Assembly (NCBI GenBank): GCA_007026445.1
Contig: VDMD01000040.1
Coordinates: 186,001-250,000, forward strand
From: Schizophyllum amplum
Lineage: Eukaryota > Basidiomycota > Agaricomycetes > Agaricales > Schizophyllaceae
Direction: 5' to 3'
DNA: 64,000 nt
Under the pieces are notes generated by a model. That model was not told where the DNA came from and made no database searches. It saw only the letters and a program-made list of their open reading frames with translations. This document shows, in pieces, positions 60,904-64,000 of this stretch (the first letter of the stretch is position 1; every line of letters starts with the position of its first letter). The translations under genes were made by a program, and so were the position numbers.

Positions 60904-61801
60904 ATACGAGTATGGGCGGTATAGTGTGCAAAAACCTCTGGCGAGGTATTGCAACACTTAGTACTGTCCAGCGTTCGCATATTTCGACGCATCACGCAAT
61001 TCTTCCTCTAGGCTTATTTCGACACTCTCTTCTCGAGCTTTGCTCTAGACCTACGTGGCGAGAACCTGACCGATTCCCTAGGCCAGGACGATGGCTGAGG
61101 CATATGGGAAGCAAGTTGAGCTCAACTGACCGTGGGAGTTCAACAGAATTTGGTGGTAAGCGCTACGTCAATCTGTGAGAAGAGACTGACCCGTGAGACT
61201 AGGTAAGCGCCAGCGCTTACCGCATGCGCCTTACTGTGGCCACGGCACTTCAAATGAGCAAATCCGCCCTCCTGTATGTTTGACGATCAATCCTTTTGTG
61301 CTGCCCGAGTTGTTATCAGATGACAGGCGATAGTCAGGGAGGTAGCGCCTCTTTTACCCTCGTCACGCAACCCGAATTATATTATATATACATTACCATC
61401 TCACACCTACCTATGCCCTCACCCATTCCATGTCAGCCCAGCTTCCCCGTATCCGCCAGTCTCCTCCATCCCACATGCATGACGAAGGGCGCGTCGTCCT
61501 TCATTCGGTAACACGCGCGCCCGCCTTCCTCACGCGCTTTCCCGCCTGACCGGCCCTAACCACCTCGCCACGCCCCTGCTCGCCCCTTCCCTGCCTCCCC
61601 TCCTCCCCTTGATAACATCCTCCGGACGGAACGGACAGGGCACACAAGTAACGTGATGTGCACATGGACTCACGTTGATGTGCCCTCCAGCGTCGTTTTC
61701 AAGAACTCGTTAGCTTCGTGCGTCGTTCCACCATCCAAAACCGGGAGGCGCTGACTATCCTCGAAAGAGGTTTTTGCACAGCATACCGCCCATATACGAG
61801 T
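60904..61801 (+). mobile_element. TIR element E1 with perfect 8-bp target duplication
   Basis: Element 60912-61793 (882 bases). Its ends are inverted repeats of roughly 40 bases beginning ATGGGCGGTATA, with the shared core TGTGCAAAAACCTCT and a CGAGG. The 8-base direct repeat ATACGAGT flanks it at 60904-60911 and 61794-61801. About 75-80% similar, in inverted orientation, to the element at 62058-62886. Internal landmarks shared by both copies include CTTCTCGAG, CCCTAGGCCAGG, GGGAGCAAGTTGAGCTC-like sequence and GTCAGGGAGGTAGCGC. No intact transposase is evident. The 8-base duplication suggests hAT- or KDZ-like mobilisation. Confidence 0.82.
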
Positions 61802-62049
61802 GTCAAAGAAGTACATAGAACGACTCACGAGAGGCGAAGGCCACACACCGAGGAGGCGCCAAACGGCACGCGACATGCGCATGTCCGATATATGCTACTG
61901 TAGAGAGCTGTGTCTCAAGCGCGCGTCAGTCTTCGAAAGGAGACCACGAAGCGGGCGCCTGGCAGGAGGTAGGCGACATACCTCCAGTCGTCATCACGTT
62001 GCGCCGGAGATGAATTGAGATGTATGCTCTTAGACGCACGGTTCTGGGC

Positions 62050-62894
62050 GTGTTTGTATGGGCGGTATACTGTGCAAAAACCTCTAGGGAGGATAATCAG
62101 CGCTTGTCGGGTTTCGGTCGATGAAACGACGCACGAGGTCAACGAGCTCTTCAAAACGACGCTTGAAAGACCATCGACGTAGGTACATGAGCAGATCACG
62201 TTACTCGTGTCCACTGCGCTGTCAGTGTCCCGTCCGCGGGTTGATTGCAAGGGAGGAGGCAAGGCAGGGCAAAGACAAGGCGAGGTTTTCGGGCGGGAGA
62301 GCACGCGAGGAAGGCGGGCGTGCGTGCCGCCGAGTGAAGGAGGACACGCCCATCGTCCATGTATGCGGGAAGGAGGAGACTGGAGTACACGGGGACAACG
62401 GGCAGAATTGGAATGGGTGGCATGGGTTAGGTGTGAGATGGCATATGATTCGAGTTGCGTGGCGGGCGTAAAAGAAGCGCTACCTCCCTGACTAATGTCT
62501 GTCATCTGAGAGAGGCTCGGGCAGCACAAGATAGAGTATAAGGTATGGATCGTGCAACATACAGGAGGGCGGGGTTGCTCGTATGAAGTGTCGTGACCAC
62601 GGTCTGCGACAAGGCGGTAAGCGCCGGGCGCTTGTCACCAAATTCGAACTCCGACGGTCAGTTTGATCCGGCCCGCGCACGCGTGAGCTCAACTTGCTCC
62701 CCGTATGCCTCATCCATCGCCCTGGCCTAGGGCATCGGGCACGTCTTCGCTACATAGGTATAGAGCAAATCTCGAGAAGAGAACATCGAAATGAGCCTGG
62801 AGGAAGAAATGCGTCGTAAGATGCGGATGATGGACAGCAAGTGTCGCAATACCTCGCTAGAGGTTTTTGCACACTATACCGCCCATATGTTTGT
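62050..62894 (-). mobile_element. TIR element E2, inverted second copy with 8-bp target duplication
   Basis: Element 62058-62886 (829 bases), same terminal sequence ATGGGCGGTATA...CCTCTAG..GAGG at both ends, opposite orientation to E1. Flanks are GTGTTTGT (62050-62057) and ATGTTTGT (62887-62894), an 8-base duplication with one mismatch, so this insertion may be older than E1. Reading frames seen inside it are not conserved in E1 and look incidental. Confidence 0.8.
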
Positions 62895-64000
62895 GTAGGG
62901 CAAGGTACGGACATAGCGGTAGCGGCACACTTCCCGGACTCGTGTAAAGGATGCTGCCACAGTCAAACGAGCCTGACAGCATTATCAAGCATAAGAGCCA
63001 ATACAAAGTGGGCCGTCTGTATGAGACCGCCAATTCGGTGTAGCTCTGACCTGTCACTACTACGGATGGAAAATACGTTCAACGAACGATGACTCACCGC
63101 TGAGAATGGCGCTACCCGATTCATAAAGAGCGCCGCGTTCTGAGATAGTATACGCACCTTCTGGCCGAAGGCTATAATTGAAGGATCAGTCCTGTGACTG
63201 GTTTGTGGGTCCTCCGCTGGTCCTCCGCAGCTTTGTTGGTGGTTTGGCGCTGTCAGAAAAACACGCGGACAAGGATGGCGGACACGAGTGACGGAGAAAT
63301 TGGGCCACACAAGAGATCCGAGGAGCACGATCGCGGGTGAGAGCTCACTAGAGGAGCTTTCTGGCGTCATTAGGTTCAGCGTTGACCGGCCATCATCGCA
63401 AGCCAGCCATGCGTCGGCCCGCACAACATATGTCAGATGCTCTCTCGAGCTTAGGTTCACCGCAATTTCACGGCAATAAGGTTGGCTTTTGAAGCTGCTC
63501 AGGCCAAACGAAGAGCGTATAAAGCTGCCGTGCTGCGTTGTGTATACGACTAGCTGATGGAGGTGTGGCACAACAGTGAGAAGCAAAGAGATCGACATTC
63601 CGGATCGAGTTCTGAACCGTGCGAACTCGGACCGTCATCCGCGGCCGGCCCTCAAGCGTTGCCCGACTTGGGTATATGTACAAGTACTCACTCTTGTCTG
63701 GTTAGCGCTCACGCTCGTGCTCGACTCTGGCCGCTTCCTGTGCCAGAACAATAACACAATGCTAACTTAGACTACGAGAACTCACATTGAAGGGGCACGA
63801 ATTCGAGAGAATTAGCAGTCCGAATCCGATAAAATGAATGACACTACAGGTACTACTGATACATTCCGTACACCCACACAAGCTTATATACCAGCTGTGT
63901 ACGTACTGGAAAACAACATTGCGTCGCCGGGAACCCTAGAGTAGAGGATGAATGTGAAAGATAGACAGTGCGGCAGAGGTGATTATATGAGGATTGGCGG
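62895..64000. other. Window end, no supported gene
   Basis: A minus-strand frame of 211 residues (62963-63598, MSISLLLTVVPHLHQLVV...) has no recognised domain, and its low-complexity and basic stretches look incidental. Nothing else is supported. Confidence 0.3.

Overview
The window is nuclear DNA of a filamentous basidiomycete, most likely an Agaricomycete. Most genes are cut by many short introns of about 48-60 bases with GT..AG ends, F-box genes of mushroom-forming-fungus type are common, and there is an intron-bearing nuclear tRNA gene. Splice sites were read by eye. Outer gene limits are therefore better supported than every internal exon, and no database search was run.

Layout. (1) 0.27-10.2 kb, minus strand: four tandem paralogues of an unrecognised multi-domain family. 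Each has an N-terminal beta-grasp-like domain, a serine-rich acidic linker, an RRM-like alpha/beta domain and a C-terminal CX2CX4HX4C zinc knuckle. A fifth, inverted member lies at 40.8-43.5 kb. A 449-bp MITE with TA duplications sits upstream of copy 3. (2) 10.7-16.6 kb: one very long Pro/Gln-rich, probably nuclear protein. (3) 17.3-22.4 kb: a weak gene model, then two related F-box genes. (4) 23.8-40.4 kb: a GH38 alpha-mannosidase gene (minus, 9.3 kb) and an old-yellow-enzyme gene (plus), separated by a tRNA-Thr and 2 kb of minisatellite. Both enzyme genes are riddled with tandem repeats in introns and, in frame, in exons. (5) 43.5-54.6 kb: two related alpha-helical proteins, a TauD-type 2-oxoglutarate dioxygenase, a UPF1-like SF1 helicase with an exonuclease-like N terminus, an acidic-tailed F-box protein and a small helical protein. 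(6) 54.6-64 kb: gene-poor, with one hAT-like element (8-bp target duplication), an uncharacterised gene and two inverted copies of a second element that also has 8-bp target duplications.

No pathway joins the housekeeping-type enzymes (vacuolar mannosidase, ene-reductase, sulfonate/taurine dioxygenase). The best candidates for something undescribed are the five-member RRM-like/zinc-knuckle family, four members of which share an upstream CACGTG, and the localised tandem-duplication process that has inflated the mannosidase and old-yellow-enzyme genes while keeping their reading frames open.
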